DNA of 64,000 nucleotides from CAYXWM01 sp964468805. Lineage in GTDB: Bacteria > Bacillota > Clostridia > Lachnospirales > WRBF01. The DNA lies in NCBI GenBank assembly GCA_964468805.1, contig CAYXWM010000001.1, positions 1-64,000 on the forward strand, in the 5' to 3' direction. The translations under genes were made by a program, and so were the position numbers. Shown here one piece after another: positions 17,719-27,065 of the stretch. Below the pieces are notes generated by a model. That model saw only the letters and a program-made list of their open reading frames with translations, was not told the origin of the DNA and ran no database searches. The first letter of the stretch is position 1. Each line of letters begins with the position of its first letter.

Positions 17719-18954
17719 TTATACATTATTGGGCAGAACCAAATGTCTGGGTAAACCGTCAGCCATTATGGGTTGCAATTCTCCTTGAATTAATGGGTAA
17801 ACATAGTCGATAAAGTCTTTGGTAACGTTAGTTCCGCATTTTGAAATCCAGTCTGCGGGGATAATACGTTCTGCGTTGGCTATTTCGTTTACGTCGTGAG
17901 TGCCGGTTGTTATATCGTAGGGGTCGTTGGATAAACGTTTAAAGATAATCATTTTTGCTGTTTCGCCGTCAAATGCAGCTCTTACAGCTTGAGCACCGGC
18001 AATAAACGCTTCGTTAACGTCGGTTAAGGAAACAAGGTGAGATGCACAGCGTTGCAAAGTGCTGAATTCTATACTGCGTGTTTTGCTTCCCAAACGATGG
18101 GAAACCAACTCGGAAAGTACACAAGCTGTACCGCCCAAAGCTTTGTGACCGAAAGAGTCTTGAGAAACGCTGTCTTTGCCCATTTCGCAAATATATTTAC
18201 CGCTATCGGTTTTAATACCTTCGGAAACTGCAATAACCAGGGATTTTTTCTCTTTTTGACGTTCTTTAATTTGTTCGATAAATTTTTCCGGGTCAAAGCT
18301 GAGTTCCGGAAGGAAGATCATATCAGGACCGTCACATTCTTCGGTTTTTGCCAAAGCCGCCGCCGCTGTTAACCAGCCGGCGTTTCTTCCCATAATTTCT
18401 ACTATGGTAACGTTGTTTACATCATAAACTCTGCCGTCTCTGATAATTTCCTTCATAACAGCGGCGATGTATTTGGATGCTGAACCGAAACCGGGAGTAT
18501 GGTCTGTCATGGCCAAATCGTTATCTATAGTTTTGGGTACACCCATAAAGTTAATTTTTTGATTTGTAGCCTTGGCGTAATGGGACAACTTTTTAATGGT
18601 ATCCATGGAATCGTTGCCGCCGATGTAGAAGAAATGTTCAATTTCCAATTTGTTAAGCTTTTTAAATATTTCAACAAATATTTCTTCATTTTTTTCGGGA
18701 TCCGGCAGTTTGAATCTGCAAGAACCCAGATAAGATGAAGGCGTGCGTTTAAGCAACTCTATGTCAAGACCGCTTGTTATATGTTGAGACATATCAACAA
18801 ATCTGTCATCTAAAAATCCTTGTATACCGTTTCTCATTCCGTACACGGTTTTGGCATTTCTGTCTTTTGCGGTTTTAAAAACACCTGCCAAACTGGAATT
18901 GATTACTGCTGTAGGTCCGCCGGATTGCCCCACGATTATATTGCCTGTTAACAT
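17719..18954 (-). CDS. pfp: pyrophosphate-dependent 6-phosphofructokinase
   Basis: A 411-residue phosphofructokinase phosphorylating fructose 6-phosphate in glycolysis. The phosphate-donor site reads GGNDS instead of the GGDGS of ATP enzymes, and the following PKTIDNDL with Lys supports PPi rather than ATP as donor, an established discriminator in the family. NIIVGQSGGPTAVINSS at the N-terminus and GFGSASKY are further signatures. Start ATG has GAGGAG 9 nt upstream. The PPi reaction is reversible, so the enzyme may serve glycolysis and gluconeogenesis. Divergent from the phosphoglucomutase gene. Confidence 0.92.
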   Translation of the reverse strand: MLTGNIIVGQSGGPTAVINSSLAGVFKTAKDRNAKTVYGMRNGIQGFLDDRFVDMSQHITSGLDIELLKRTPSSYLGSCRFKLPDPEKNEEIFVEIFKKLNKLEIEHFFYIGGNDSMDTIKKLSHYAKATNQKINFMGVPKTIDNDLAMTDHTPGFGSASKYIAAVMKEIIRDGRVYDVNNVTIVEIMGRNAGWLTAAAALAKTEECDGPDMIFLPELSFDPEKFIEQIKERQKEKKSLVIAVSEGIKTDSGKYICEMGKDSVSQDSFGHKALGGTACVLSELVSHRLGSKTRSIEFSTLQRCASHLVSLTDVNEAFIAGAQAVRAAFDGETAKMIIFKRLSNDPYDITTGTHDVNEIANAERIIPADWISKCGTNVTKDFIDYVYPLIQGELQPIMADGLPRHLVLPNNV

Positions 18955-19010
18955 TGGATTACACTCCTCGTATGTATTATGTAAAATACCGGGTATTCTG
19001 TTTTGTTAAC

Positions 19011-19038
19011 AGTATAGCAAAATAATAATAAAATTCAA
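19011..19038 (-). promoter_or_regulatory. promoter of pfp
   Basis: Minus strand TTGAAT, 16 bp, TATACT, about 57 bp upstream of the pfp start. Confidence 0.55.
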
Positions 19039-19143
19039 GTGAAATCCTAAAAATAATTGAATAATACAAAAAATTCTTGAGGATTTTCCGGTTTGATTAA
19101 TTTATATTCAGGGAAAATTTAAAAAAACTACAAAGTATTTTAC

Positions 19144-19172
19144 TTGAATATATTGGTAACTTAATTTATAAT
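19144..19172 (+). promoter_or_regulatory. promoter of the phosphoglucomutase gene
   Basis: TTGAAT, 17 bp, TATAAT, about 120 bp upstream of the start. With the pfp promoter it accounts for the 18955-19292 gap, which shows no gene. Confidence 0.6.
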
Positions 19173-19292
19173 TAGAAATAATCATGCAAGTTACAAATAC
19201 CGAAGTATCAATATATAGATTTACTTTCGGTTATAATAAACTTTAACTAACAAGTACGAATATCACTAACGTGAAAAAACAGGATGGTGCAT

Positions 19293-21023
19293 ATGAAATA
19301 TTTGGAAGCATACAATCAATGGCTTAACGACCCTTTGCTTGACCCGGAAACTCGCTCGGAATTGGCACAATTGTCAGGCAATGATGCGGAAATACAGGAT
19401 CGTTTCTTTACCGACCTGGAATTCGGTACCGGCGGATTAAGAGGAATACTGGGTGCCGGCACAAACAGAATGAATATTTATACCGTTCGCAAAGCCACCC
19501 AAGGTCTGGCAAATTATATACTCATGCAAGACGCAAAGGCAAAAAGCATGGGCGTTGCCATAGCTTACGACTCAAGACGCCTCTCCAAGGAATTTGCCAT
19601 GGAAACCGCCTTGGTGTTAAACGGCAACGGCATAAAAACCTATCTTTTCAAAGAATTAAGACCTACTCCCATGTTATCCTTTGCAGTAAGATATTTGGGC
19701 TGTGTTTCAGGGGTTGTAATTACCGCCAGCCATAATCCCAAGGAATATAACGGATATAAGGCTTATTGGGCTGACGGCGGTCAGGTTACTTCTCCTCGAG
19801 ATGTTGAGATTATCGACGAAGTAAATAAAATAACCGACTTTTCTCAAATTAAAGTAGCCCAAAAAGAAGAAGCGGAAAAGGCAGGTCTTTTTAATCTAAT
19901 AGAAGAAGAAACCGACCAAGCTTTTTACAAAGAGGTTCTTGCTCTTTCCGTAAACAAAAATTTGCCCGGTGCAAAGGATATTTGCATAGTCTATACGCCT
20001 TTTAACGGTGCCGGAAATACTCCCGTGAGAGAGGTTTTGAAAGCCGCAGGGTTTACCAATGTACACACCGTAAAAGAACAAACCGAGCCCGACCCGGATT
20101 TTACCACCATTGGATACCCCAATCCCGAATCCCGCGATGCCTTTGCACTGGCTTTAAAACTTGCCAAGGAAGTCAATGCGGACATTATTTTGGCAACCGA
20201 CCCGGACGCTGACCGTGTGGGTGCGGTAGTAAAACATAATAACGAATACATCTTCCTTACCGGCAATATGGTTGGTCAGTTGCTTACCGAATATATATTG
20301 GCAGGTCGTTCCGCCGGAGGAAATTTACCGGAAAATGCAATGGTTATTTCAACCATAGTATCCACTCGTCTTACCTCCAAAATAGCCGAAAATTACAAGG
20401 TTTCTTACATGGACGTATTAACAGGCTTTAAACACATAGCCGCACAAATTCTTCAATCCGAATTGTCCGGCGCCGAGAAATTCGTATTCGGCTTTGAAGA
20501 AAGCATAGGCTACCTTGCCGGTACTCACTGCCGTGATAAGGATGCTGTTTCTGCCACCATGTTAATATGCGAAATGGCGGCTCAACTTAAATCACGTAAC
20601 ATGACATTAATAGATGCCTTAAACGAACTTTACTCAAAATACGGTTACTCAAAAGAATATACCGAATCCATAACCCTAAAAGGTCTTGAGGGTCTTTCAA
20701 ACATTAAAAAGATTATGGCTACTCTGCGTGAAAATCCTCCAACAGAAATAAACGGCTCCAAAGTATCCGTAATGCGTGATTACAGCACGTCAAAAGAATA
20801 CAATAAGCTTTCCGGTACTGAGGCGGAAATTAACCTTCCGAAATCCGACGTTCTGTACTACCTTTTGGAAGACCAAAGCTGGGTTTGTGTCAGACCATCA
20901 GGTACAGAGCCTAAAATCAAGGTATACTTTGGCGTTTGCACCAAAAACGAAGAAGAAGCAAATCAACTTATGCAAGCCTTAACGGCTGATATGTTGAAAC
21001 TGATAGATAATAGCTACAATTAA
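19293..21023 (+). CDS. phosphoglucomutase / phosphomannomutase (alpha-D-phosphohexomutase)
   Basis: A 576-residue enzyme interconverting hexose 1- and 6-phosphates, feeding cell-wall and glycan precursors. The phospho-Ser site is Ser146 in ITASHNPKEYNGYK; the metal loop is ATDPDADRVG; the sugar-specificity loop GFEESIGYL and C-terminal phosphate loop RPSGTEPKIKVY are all present. Length fits the PgcA-type phosphoglucomutases of Firmicutes. The start at MKYLEAYNQWL is preferred, with AGGATGGTG upstream; the ATG three codons earlier overlaps that site. It sits divergent to pfp, a sensible central-carbon neighbour. Confidence 0.94.
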   Translation: MKYLEAYNQWLNDPLLDPETRSELAQLSGNDAEIQDRFFTDLEFGTGGLRGILGAGTNRMNIYTVRKATQGLANYILMQDAKAKSMGVAIAYDSRRLSKEFAMETALVLNGNGIKTYLFKELRPTPMLSFAVRYLGCVSGVVITASHNPKEYNGYKAYWADGGQVTSPRDVEIIDEVNKITDFSQIKVAQKEEAEKAGLFNLIEEETDQAFYKEVLALSVNKNLPGAKDICIVYTPFNGAGNTPVREVLKAAGFTNVHTVKEQTEPDPDFTTIGYPNPESRDAFALALKLAKEVNADIILATDPDADRVGAVVKHNNEYIFLTGNMVGQLLTEYILAGRSAGGNLPENAMVISTIVSTRLTSKIAENYKVSYMDVLTGFKHIAAQILQSELSGAEKFVFGFEESIGYLAGTHCRDKDAVSATMLICEMAAQLKSRNMTLIDALNELYSKYGYSKEYTESITLKGLEGLSNIKKIMATLRENPPTEINGSKVSVMRDYSTSKEYNKLSGTEAEINLPKSDVLYYLLEDQSWVCVRPSGTEPKIKVYFGVCTKNEEEANQLMQALTADMLKLIDNSYN

Positions 21024-21035
21024 ATTTCAGGAACC

Positions 21036-21078
21036 AAAAAAAACAAACCGCCTAATTAACGGGCAGTTTGTTTTTTTC
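21036..21078 (+). terminator. intrinsic terminator of the phosphoglucomutase gene
   Basis: AAACAAACCGCC/GGGCAGTTTGTTT stem (one mismatch), loop of about 8 nt, then TTTTCTT. Confidence 0.85.
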
Positions 21079-21154
21079 TTAGAAGACAACGGTAAGCATG
21101 TGGGTTTTAAAAACCTATTAACAGTACCGGCATTACCATGGGAGTATTACGTTT

Positions 21155-21258
21155 TATACTAATTCCAAATAAGATGAAGGACAAATATAATCGTTATTTC
21201 CTTGAACCGTTGGAAAAATCAATTATTTTTGTCCTCTGTTTAAAATAGAATCAGTATA
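21155..21258 (+). repeat. MITE-like inverted repeat, family 1, copy 3
   Basis: 104 bp, same orientation as the 356-459 copy with a few base differences. Its right end reads CAGTATAAT, so a TATAAT -10-like box (21255-21260) faces the membrane protein gene that begins 37 bp later; the element may supply part of its promoter. Confidence 0.8.
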
Positions 21259-21296
21259 ATTACGATATTCATGTTTGTTTGACGGAGGATTTATTT

Positions 21297-21743
21297 ATGC
21301 CTACTAAGGAAAAGCGTGCCGAAATAGTAGAGATTGCAAAACTTCACTATCAAGATTATGAGTATAGACATAGAAACTTTTGGGAAATAGTCTTTAAATC
21401 GGTATTGGCTATAATAAGTATGATAGGTTTGCCGTTTTTTTTGATTAAAGAGACATTTATGATAAATATCTTATATATCTTCCCCATTTTATCTTGCATA
21501 TTATGTTTGTTCACAATGTTTTTATTAAAATCAGAAGCTATAAGAATGCAAGCGGTTCGTAACAAATATAAAATATTGCTAGAAACTTTATCCCCGGATT
21601 ACAAGGAAATACCCATAGGTGAATTGTCAAAGTTTTCTTTGCTTAAAATCAAGATTACGGCTCAGATACAATTCTTGTATTATTCCCTAATCATTGTCTC
21701 GATTTTTCAAATGGTATTAATATTTACAGGAAGATTCGCATAA
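21297..21743 (+). CDS. small membrane protein of unknown function
   Basis: A 148-residue protein with an N-terminal charged helix (about 40 residues), two close hydrophobic helices (about residues 33-55 and 58-78), a cytoplasmic-type loop rich in Lys/Arg/Glu, and a last helix at about 122-143. I do not recognise the family. The ATG is preceded by GGAGG with a 7-nt spacer; an in-frame TTG six codons earlier overlaps that site. It lies directly behind an inverted-repeat element and stands alone, ending convergent to the ABC operon. Confidence 0.75.
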   Translation: MPTKEKRAEIVEIAKLHYQDYEYRHRNFWEIVFKSVLAIISMIGLPFFLIKETFMINILYIFPILSCILCLFTMFLLKSEAIRMQAVRNKYKILLETLSPDYKEIPIGELSKFSLLKIKITAQIQFLYYSLIIVSIFQMVLIFTGRFA

Positions 21744-21769
21744 GCTATAGGCTTGATTGTAAATTTAGT

Positions 21770-23602
21770 CTACATAGGGTCAGTAAACTGACTGTTATAC
21801 AAATCTGCATAGAACCCTTTTTTCTTTAGTAACTCCTTATGATTTCCGCTTTCTATAATATCGCCGTCTTTCATTACCAAAATCAAGTCGGCGTTTTTTA
21901 TGGTGGACAGTCTGTGTGCTATAACAAAAGAAGTTCTGCCTACCATGATTTTGTCCATAGCCTCTTGAATTAAGACCTCTGTCCCAGTGTCAACAGAGCT
22001 TGTGGCTTCGTCCAGAATAAGCATAGGTGCGTTTTGAATCATAGCTCTTGCGATAGTAACCAACTGTTTTTGCCCTTGGGACAAGGCAGTTTTGTCGTTT
22101 AAAACTGTGTTGTAACCTTTGGGTAAGGTTTGAATGAAATGATGCAATCCCACAGCTTTACAGGCAGCTTCAACTTGTTTGTCGCTGACCCCTTCTTTAC
22201 TGTAAACTATATTTTCTTTTAAAGTCCCTTCAAAAAGCCATGTATCCTGTAAAACCATACAAAAACGTTCACGTACATTTTCTCGCTTAACTTCACTTAT
22301 GGGAGTTCCGTCCATTAGTATTTCGCCGTCGTTTAATTCATAAAACCGCATAAGCAGGTTTACCAGTGTGGTCTTTCCTGCCCCTGTGGGGCCTACTATG
22401 GCTACTTTTTGCCCGGCTTTAATCTTGGCGGAGAAGTTATTTATAATTATTTTTTCGGGATTGTATCCGAACCTCACATCGCGAAATTCCACATCACCTT
22501 TAAAATTGTCTAGTGTAGCTGTTTTATGGCTTTCGTCCGCCAATTCAGGCTCATCGAGGAATTCAAAGACACGTTCCCCGGCTGCAGCGGTTCTTTGCAA
22601 GTTTTGGCTTGCTTGGGCTATTTGTGATAGGGGTTGAGTAAATAATCGTATATACATCATAAATGCCACAATTACACCAAAGCTGATATGACCATTCATC
22701 GCCAATACTGCACCTACCACGCAAACCGCAACATACCCGAAGTTCCCGATAAAGTGCATTAAGGGCATCATTAATCCCGATAGAAACTGAGATTTCCAAC
22801 CGCTGGTAAACAAATTCTCGTTTATTTTTTCAAAGGTGGTCTTTGCCGCCTTACCTCCGTTATATACCTTAACTATATTGTGTCCCGAAAAAACTTCTTC
22901 TATATGTCCGTTAACAGCACCCAATTCGCTTTGTTGCAATATAAAGTATTTTCGTGATTTTTTCATAATAAGATTCATCAGGATAAATCCGATAAAGCTT
23001 GTAGCTACAGCAGTCAACGCCATAATGACATTATTATAGAACATCATTACCAGAGAGCCGCCCAGCATGGTAACGGATATTACCAGGGTGCCTACGCTTT
23101 GACTTAAAGTTTGGCTTATGGTATCTACGTCATTGGTCACGCGACTGAGCACATCACCGTGGCTTACCTTATCAAAATATTTTAAAGGCAGTTTGTTAAT
23201 TTTACTAAAAATATCGTTACGCATATTTTTTGAAATACGTTGGGTAACCGTTGCCATTATATACGACTGTATAAAACTGAGCACAGTCGAACCTAAGTAA
23301 AAGAAAACAAGTAAGATACCAATGCCGGAGACTGCATTCATATCTATTGCTCCCATAACCTGCTGACCGTCTATCAAGGCAGGCAATCCTTTGGCGATTT
23401 CGTCAGTCATGTATTTTAACATATTGGGTCCTACAATTTGCAAAATAGTTCCTATAGAAGCCAAAAGAAGTGCCGTAACGATAACAGGCATATGTTTTTT
23501 GCAATACTTTATGAGTTTCTTCCAAGTTCCCTTTAAATCTTTAGACTTTTCAGTAGAAAAGCCCATACCCCCATGTCTGCCCATAGGTCGGTTTTGCGTC
23601 AT
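21770..23602 (-). CDS. ABC exporter, permease-ATPase fusion (catalytic-site subunit)
   Basis: A 610-residue type IV (multidrug/lipid-type) ABC half-transporter: six-helix membrane domain (about residues 35-330) then a nucleotide-binding domain. Walker A GPTGAGKTT, Walker B MLILDEATSSVD with catalytic Glu, and H-loop AHRLSTI are intact, but the signature is LSQGQ rather than LSGGQ. The partner upstream has the opposite pattern, so the pair forms a heterodimer with one consensus and one degenerate ATP site. Its start codon overlaps the partner's stop by one base (TAATG), which implies coupled translation. The substrate is unknown; a MarR regulator heads the operon, suggesting drug or metabolite export. 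Confidence 0.94.
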   Translation of the reverse strand: MTQNRPMGRHGGMGFSTEKSKDLKGTWKKLIKYCKKHMPVIVTALLLASIGTILQIVGPNMLKYMTDEIAKGLPALIDGQQVMGAIDMNAVSGIGILLVFFYLGSTVLSFIQSYIMATVTQRISKNMRNDIFSKINKLPLKYFDKVSHGDVLSRVTNDVDTISQTLSQSVGTLVISVTMLGGSLVMMFYNNVIMALTAVATSFIGFILMNLIMKKSRKYFILQQSELGAVNGHIEEVFSGHNIVKVYNGGKAAKTTFEKINENLFTSGWKSQFLSGLMMPLMHFIGNFGYVAVCVVGAVLAMNGHISFGVIVAFMMYIRLFTQPLSQIAQASQNLQRTAAAGERVFEFLDEPELADESHKTATLDNFKGDVEFRDVRFGYNPEKIIINNFSAKIKAGQKVAIVGPTGAGKTTLVNLLMRFYELNDGEILMDGTPISEVKRENVRERFCMVLQDTWLFEGTLKENIVYSKEGVSDKQVEAACKAVGLHHFIQTLPKGYNTVLNDKTALSQGQKQLVTIARAMIQNAPMLILDEATSSVDTGTEVLIQEAMDKIMVGRTSFVIAHRLSTIKNADLILVMKDGDIIESGNHKELLKKKGFYADLYNSQFTDPM

Positions 23603-25356
23603 TACACCTCATCCTCACTCAATTGACTATTTGCAATTTGTCTGTACACTTCACAGTCAGCTAACAATTCCGTATGCTTTCCGCTACCAACCACTTTTCC
23701 GTCATCCAAAACGATTATTCGGTCTGCATCCATTATGGTTCCTATACGTTGAGCCACAATTAAACAGGTAACGCCGGACGTTTCCTGTTTCAGTTTGCCA
23801 CGCAGAACGCTGTCAGTTTTGTAATCCAGAGCAGAAAATGAGTCGTCAAAAATATATATTTCCGGTTTACGACAAATTGCCCTTGCAATGGCAAGACGTT
23901 GCTTTTGACCTCCGGAGAGGTTTGTTCCGCCTTGAGAAACGGCAGCGTTATAACCCTCATCCATCTTTTCCACAAATTCCGCACCCTGTGCTATTTCAAC
24001 CGCTTTTTTAACATCTTCTTCGGTATAATCTTCTTTACCATTTTCGCCAAAGGCGACATTTGAGGTAACCGTACCTTTAAATAATACGGCTTTTTGCGAT
24101 ACATAACCGATTTTGTTATGAAGTGCCTCTTGGTTATAGTCTTTAACATTAACTCCCGATACCAAAACTTCACCCTCGGTAGCGTCAAAAAAACGGGGTA
24201 TGAGATTGATGAGAGTGGATTTTCCGCTGCCTGTGGCACCGATAAAGGCAATAGTTTCACCTTTTTTGGCTGTAAAACTTATATTACTCAATACATTGTC
24301 TCCGCCGTCCGGATACTTAAAGCTTACGTCTTTAAAGGTTACTTCGCCCTCCAATCCGGGCAATCCTTGGGAAAGATTTCCTTCACGCAAAACAGGCTCG
24401 GTATCCAACACTTCATTAATACGTTTGGCGGACACGGAGGCTCGAGGCAAAAGGAAAAACATAAAAATAAGCATCATAAATGACATAATAACTTGTATGG
24501 CATAGCCGGAGAATACCACCATATTTGAAAATATGGTCAGTTTTTCAGCGGCTTGTGCCCGGTCTATAAGTACGGCTCCTATCCAGTATATGGCTAAGGA
24601 TATTCCCGTCATCAGCATAGACATTACCGGCATCATAACAGCCATGGTACGACCGGTAAACAGATGGGTTTCCGTAAGTTCCTTGTTGGCAACCTCAAAT
24701 TTTCTTTCCTGATAATCTTCGGCATTATAAGCACGAACTACACGTAATCCCGAAAGGTTCTCCATTGTTACACGATTAATATTATCCGTAAGGGATTGCA
24801 TTTTTCTGAATTTGGGAATAACAAAATACATAATCAAACCAATCATAACCACCATAATTAAAACGGCAACCATGGTAGCCATGGACCATTCAAAGCCTTT
24901 TCCGGCTATTTTCGTAATGGCCCAAATCGCCATAATCGGTGCTTTTACGATTAATTGTAAGCCCATAGTAACGATAAGTTGTATTTGAGTAATATCGTTG
25001 GTTGATCTGGTAATCAAGCCGGCTGTGGAAAACCGGTTGATTTCCTCCATGGAAAATGACTCCACCTTGTTAAACACGTTGCTGCGTAAGGTTCTGGAAA
25101 AGGAAGCGGCAATTTTTGCAGCAAAAAAACCGACTATAACAGCTGCCGCAAGACTGCCCAAGGCACACAGAAGCATAAGTACGCCGGCTTGCCAAACAGC
25201 ATCCGGAGGGCTGTTGGGAGTTTGCACCAGCCGAGTAATTTCAGACATATATTCAGGCAATTTAAGGTCTAGCCAAACCTGCCCGACTATAAAAACCAGG
25301 CTCACTAATGCTATCAACCATTCTTTTGGATTTAGGTATTTAAAAATTCGAATCAT
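23602..25356 (-). CDS. ABC exporter, permease-ATPase fusion (degenerate-site subunit)
   Basis: A 584-residue half-transporter with an N-terminal six-helix domain and a C-terminal ATPase domain. Walker A GATGSGKST and signature LSGGQKQRL are standard, but the Walker B Glu is Asp (IYIFDDSFSALD) and the H-loop His is Gln (VAQRIGTI). Such substitutions mark the non-hydrolysing site of heterodimeric exporters such as the TM287/TM288 type. Start ATG has AAAGGA 7 nt upstream. It lies second in marR-ABC-ABC, 81 bp behind marR, with a small hairpin (25418-25435) and a CTAATA-type MarR-like site in that gap. Confidence 0.94.
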   Translation of the reverse strand: MIRIFKYLNPKEWLIALVSLVFIVGQVWLDLKLPEYMSEITRLVQTPNSPPDAVWQAGVLMLLCALGSLAAAVIVGFFAAKIAASFSRTLRSNVFNKVESFSMEEINRFSTAGLITRSTNDITQIQLIVTMGLQLIVKAPIMAIWAITKIAGKGFEWSMATMVAVLIMVVMIGLIMYFVIPKFRKMQSLTDNINRVTMENLSGLRVVRAYNAEDYQERKFEVANKELTETHLFTGRTMAVMMPVMSMLMTGISLAIYWIGAVLIDRAQAAEKLTIFSNMVVFSGYAIQVIMSFMMLIFMFFLLPRASVSAKRINEVLDTEPVLREGNLSQGLPGLEGEVTFKDVSFKYPDGGDNVLSNISFTAKKGETIAFIGATGSGKSTLINLIPRFFDATEGEVLVSGVNVKDYNQEALHNKIGYVSQKAVLFKGTVTSNVAFGENGKEDYTEEDVKKAVEIAQGAEFVEKMDEGYNAAVSQGGTNLSGGQKQRLAIARAICRKPEIYIFDDSFSALDYKTDSVLRGKLKQETSGVTCLIVAQRIGTIMDADRIIVLDDGKVVGSGKHTELLADCEVYRQIANSQLSEDEV

Positions 25357-25387
25357 ATTACCATCCTTTAATTAACGGTATTTATAA

Positions 25388-25400
25388 CTAATATTGTTAG
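25388..25400. promoter_or_regulatory. putative MarR operator before the ABC genes
   Basis: CTAATATTGTTAG matches 11 of 13 bases of the CTAATAGTATTAG site upstream of marR and keeps the CTAA/TTAG dyad ends. Followed by a 6-bp hairpin AACCAC/GTGGTT (25418-25435). Confidence 0.4.
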
Positions 25401-25437
25401 CTATCCCTCGAAATTTTAACCACCCGAAAGTGGTTTT

Positions 25438-25854
25438 TTAATTAAGATTTTGTTCTATTTTATGCAGGATACGAACCAACTCTTTTGCATCATACTCGCC
25501 CAAGCTTTTAAGTAACCGGACTGACCTTTGTTTCAGCTCATCTATATGTTCCTCTGCCAGTTTTTTGCCCTTCTCTGTTAGAGTAACTAAAATCTGTCGC
25601 CGGTCGTTTTTGTTTATTTCTCGGGTGACTAATCCTTTATCTTCCAAATTATTCAGTGCCGTAGCCGTCCTTGCCGTGCTTATGGACATTTCGCAGCTTA
25701 TTTCACCCGGAATAACAGCTTCTCCGCGTATGAATAAATAATGCAAAATATATTGCCCGCCCTGCAAGGACTCGTTTAATTTCCGCTGTACTCGGTTTTT
25801 CTTCAGAGTATAAAGAGTTCTCATAAAATCGTCGGCTAAATCATTATAATCCAT
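25438..25854 (-). CDS. MarR-family transcriptional regulator
   Basis: A 138-residue winged-helix regulator. The central part has the recognition-helix pattern SISTARTATALNNLEDKGLV, then the wing (REINKNDRRQILVTLTEKGK), then a C-terminal dimerisation helix. MarR proteins usually repress their own operon until a small ligand binds. It heads the transcription unit with the two ABC exporter subunits, and an operator-like palindrome lies between its -10-like box and start. Start ATG is preceded by AAGGAGG with 7 nt spacing. Confidence 0.94.
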   Translation of the reverse strand: MDYNDLADDFMRTLYTLKKNRVQRKLNESLQGGQYILHYLFIRGEAVIPGEISCEMSISTARTATALNNLEDKGLVTREINKNDRRQILVTLTEKGKKLAEEHIDELKQRSVRLLKSLGEYDAKELVRILHKIEQNLN

Positions 25855-25870
25855 TCTGTCACCTCCTTAT

Positions 25871-25887
25871 AATACTAATAGTATTAG
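25871..25887 (-). promoter_or_regulatory. putative MarR operator/promoter region
   Basis: Perfect palindrome AATACTA-A-TAGTATT (25871-25885) overlapping the dyad CTAATAGTATTAG (25875-25887), between a minus-strand TATAAT (about 25889-25894) and the marR ribosome binding site. Position and symmetry fit autorepression. Confidence 0.55.
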
Positions 25888-25970
25888 CATTATAACATGA
25901 TTAGCTAAATTTTTACAGAGGTGAAAAGTTCAAAATTATCTTAGGGCATCTGCAAATTTTTTATCAGTAT

Positions 25971-26735
25971 TTACTCGTTAAAAAACTCCCTTGCAATATG
26001 CGAAAACTCTATGGGATTTGACAATATGGCAGGATGACCGCCTTTCTCAAAAATATGCATTTTGCCGTGACCTATATTATCAAGAAAGTCTGAAAAGGTT
26101 TGTTCATAAAAATTAGGATTAATTAATTGCACAAATTCGTCCTCTTTACTGCCGGTAAGCAGTATTTTTGACTGCAATTCACTAAGTGATTTATGATAGA
26201 ATTTACCTATGGTATGTAAATGTTCATACATTGCATTTGTATCATTATCAACGACACTTTCCCAGTCTTCGCCGTGCATTTGTGAATAAAAGGATTTTGT
26301 CGCCTCATCTTGCTTTGAAATTTCTCGCTCTTCTTTGATATTTTGAACAAACTCAACCAAAGGCTTTTCGCCTTCAAAGCTGTCGGCTATTACTTTATCT
26401 ACCAAATCCGGTCTTTCCAAAGCAACATTAATAGCCACCAAAGCTCCTCCGCTGCTGCCGATTAAATTTACTTTCGAATAACTCATCTGCTCCAAAAATG
26501 CAATGACCTGTAATGCTTCATCAAACCATAAATCTACTGCAAATGCTCCTACTCTGTCCGACTTTCCGTGACCTAAAAAATCTAACAATATTACTTTAAA
26601 ATCATCTGAGAATAAGCCGATTATTTCATCAAACATTTTAGAAGAAGCGGTATTTCCATGGAGAAAGACGATGGGTTTGCCCTCTCCTATTTCCTTGTAA
26701 AAAACATTTTTACCCGAATACTTAAAATATGGCAT
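25971..26735 (-). CDS. alpha/beta-fold hydrolase
   Basis: A 254-residue cytoplasmic hydrolase. The oxyanion-hole region is FLHGNTAS, the nucleophile Ser is in LIGSSGGALV (G-x-S-x-G), the acid is probably the Asp in TGSKEDEFV and the His is in EKGGHPAIL. Esters or lactones are likely substrates, but the family is too broad to say. The start MPYFKYSGK has GGGGG 7 nt upstream; the 13 codons before it look unused. It is transcribed alone on the minus strand, upstream of neither neighbour's operon. Confidence 0.9.
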   Translation of the reverse strand: MPYFKYSGKNVFYKEIGEGKPIVFLHGNTASSKMFDEIIGLFSDDFKVILLDFLGHGKSDRVGAFAVDLWFDEALQVIAFLEQMSYSKVNLIGSSGGALVAINVALERPDLVDKVIADSFEGEKPLVEFVQNIKEEREISKQDEATKSFYSQMHGEDWESVVDNDTNAMYEHLHTIGKFYHKSLSELQSKILLTGSKEDEFVQLINPNFYEQTFSDFLDNIGHGKMHIFEKGGHPAILSNPIEFSHIAREFFNE

Positions 26736-26964
26736 ATTATACCCCCAGGAATGACTAAACTTTGTTATCACCAATTACAAGTTGTTATTTATACATCTTT
26801 TGATAGCCTATTAAGAACTTAAACAGAATACCGATAATTGTTGCCATATATTGCCTTAATAATGTATTAGTTAGGAATAACATAAGTTGGATTGTAAGTC
26901 AAGTATATAAACTGTTTTTCAATGGGTCTTTAACTTGCAGGCATATCTCTATGAAGCAGAAGCA

Positions 26965-27002
26965 AAAAAGGATGGATGCCCTGTAAGACATCCATCCTTT
27001 TT
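26965..27002. terminator. intrinsic terminator downstream of the XRE gene
   Basis: 14-bp perfect stem AAAAAGGATGGATG/CATCCATCCTTTTT with a 10-nt loop; works on both strands and lies 64 bp past the end of the minus-strand XRE gene. It is the main content of the 26736-27065 gap, with a GTAGGGG/CCCC motif near 27010-27029. Confidence 0.9.
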
Positions 27003-27065
27003 CAGTATGTAGGGGTGTTACAATGCCCCTGTGAAGTTTAATTAAGTAAACATATTCCCGGTGAA

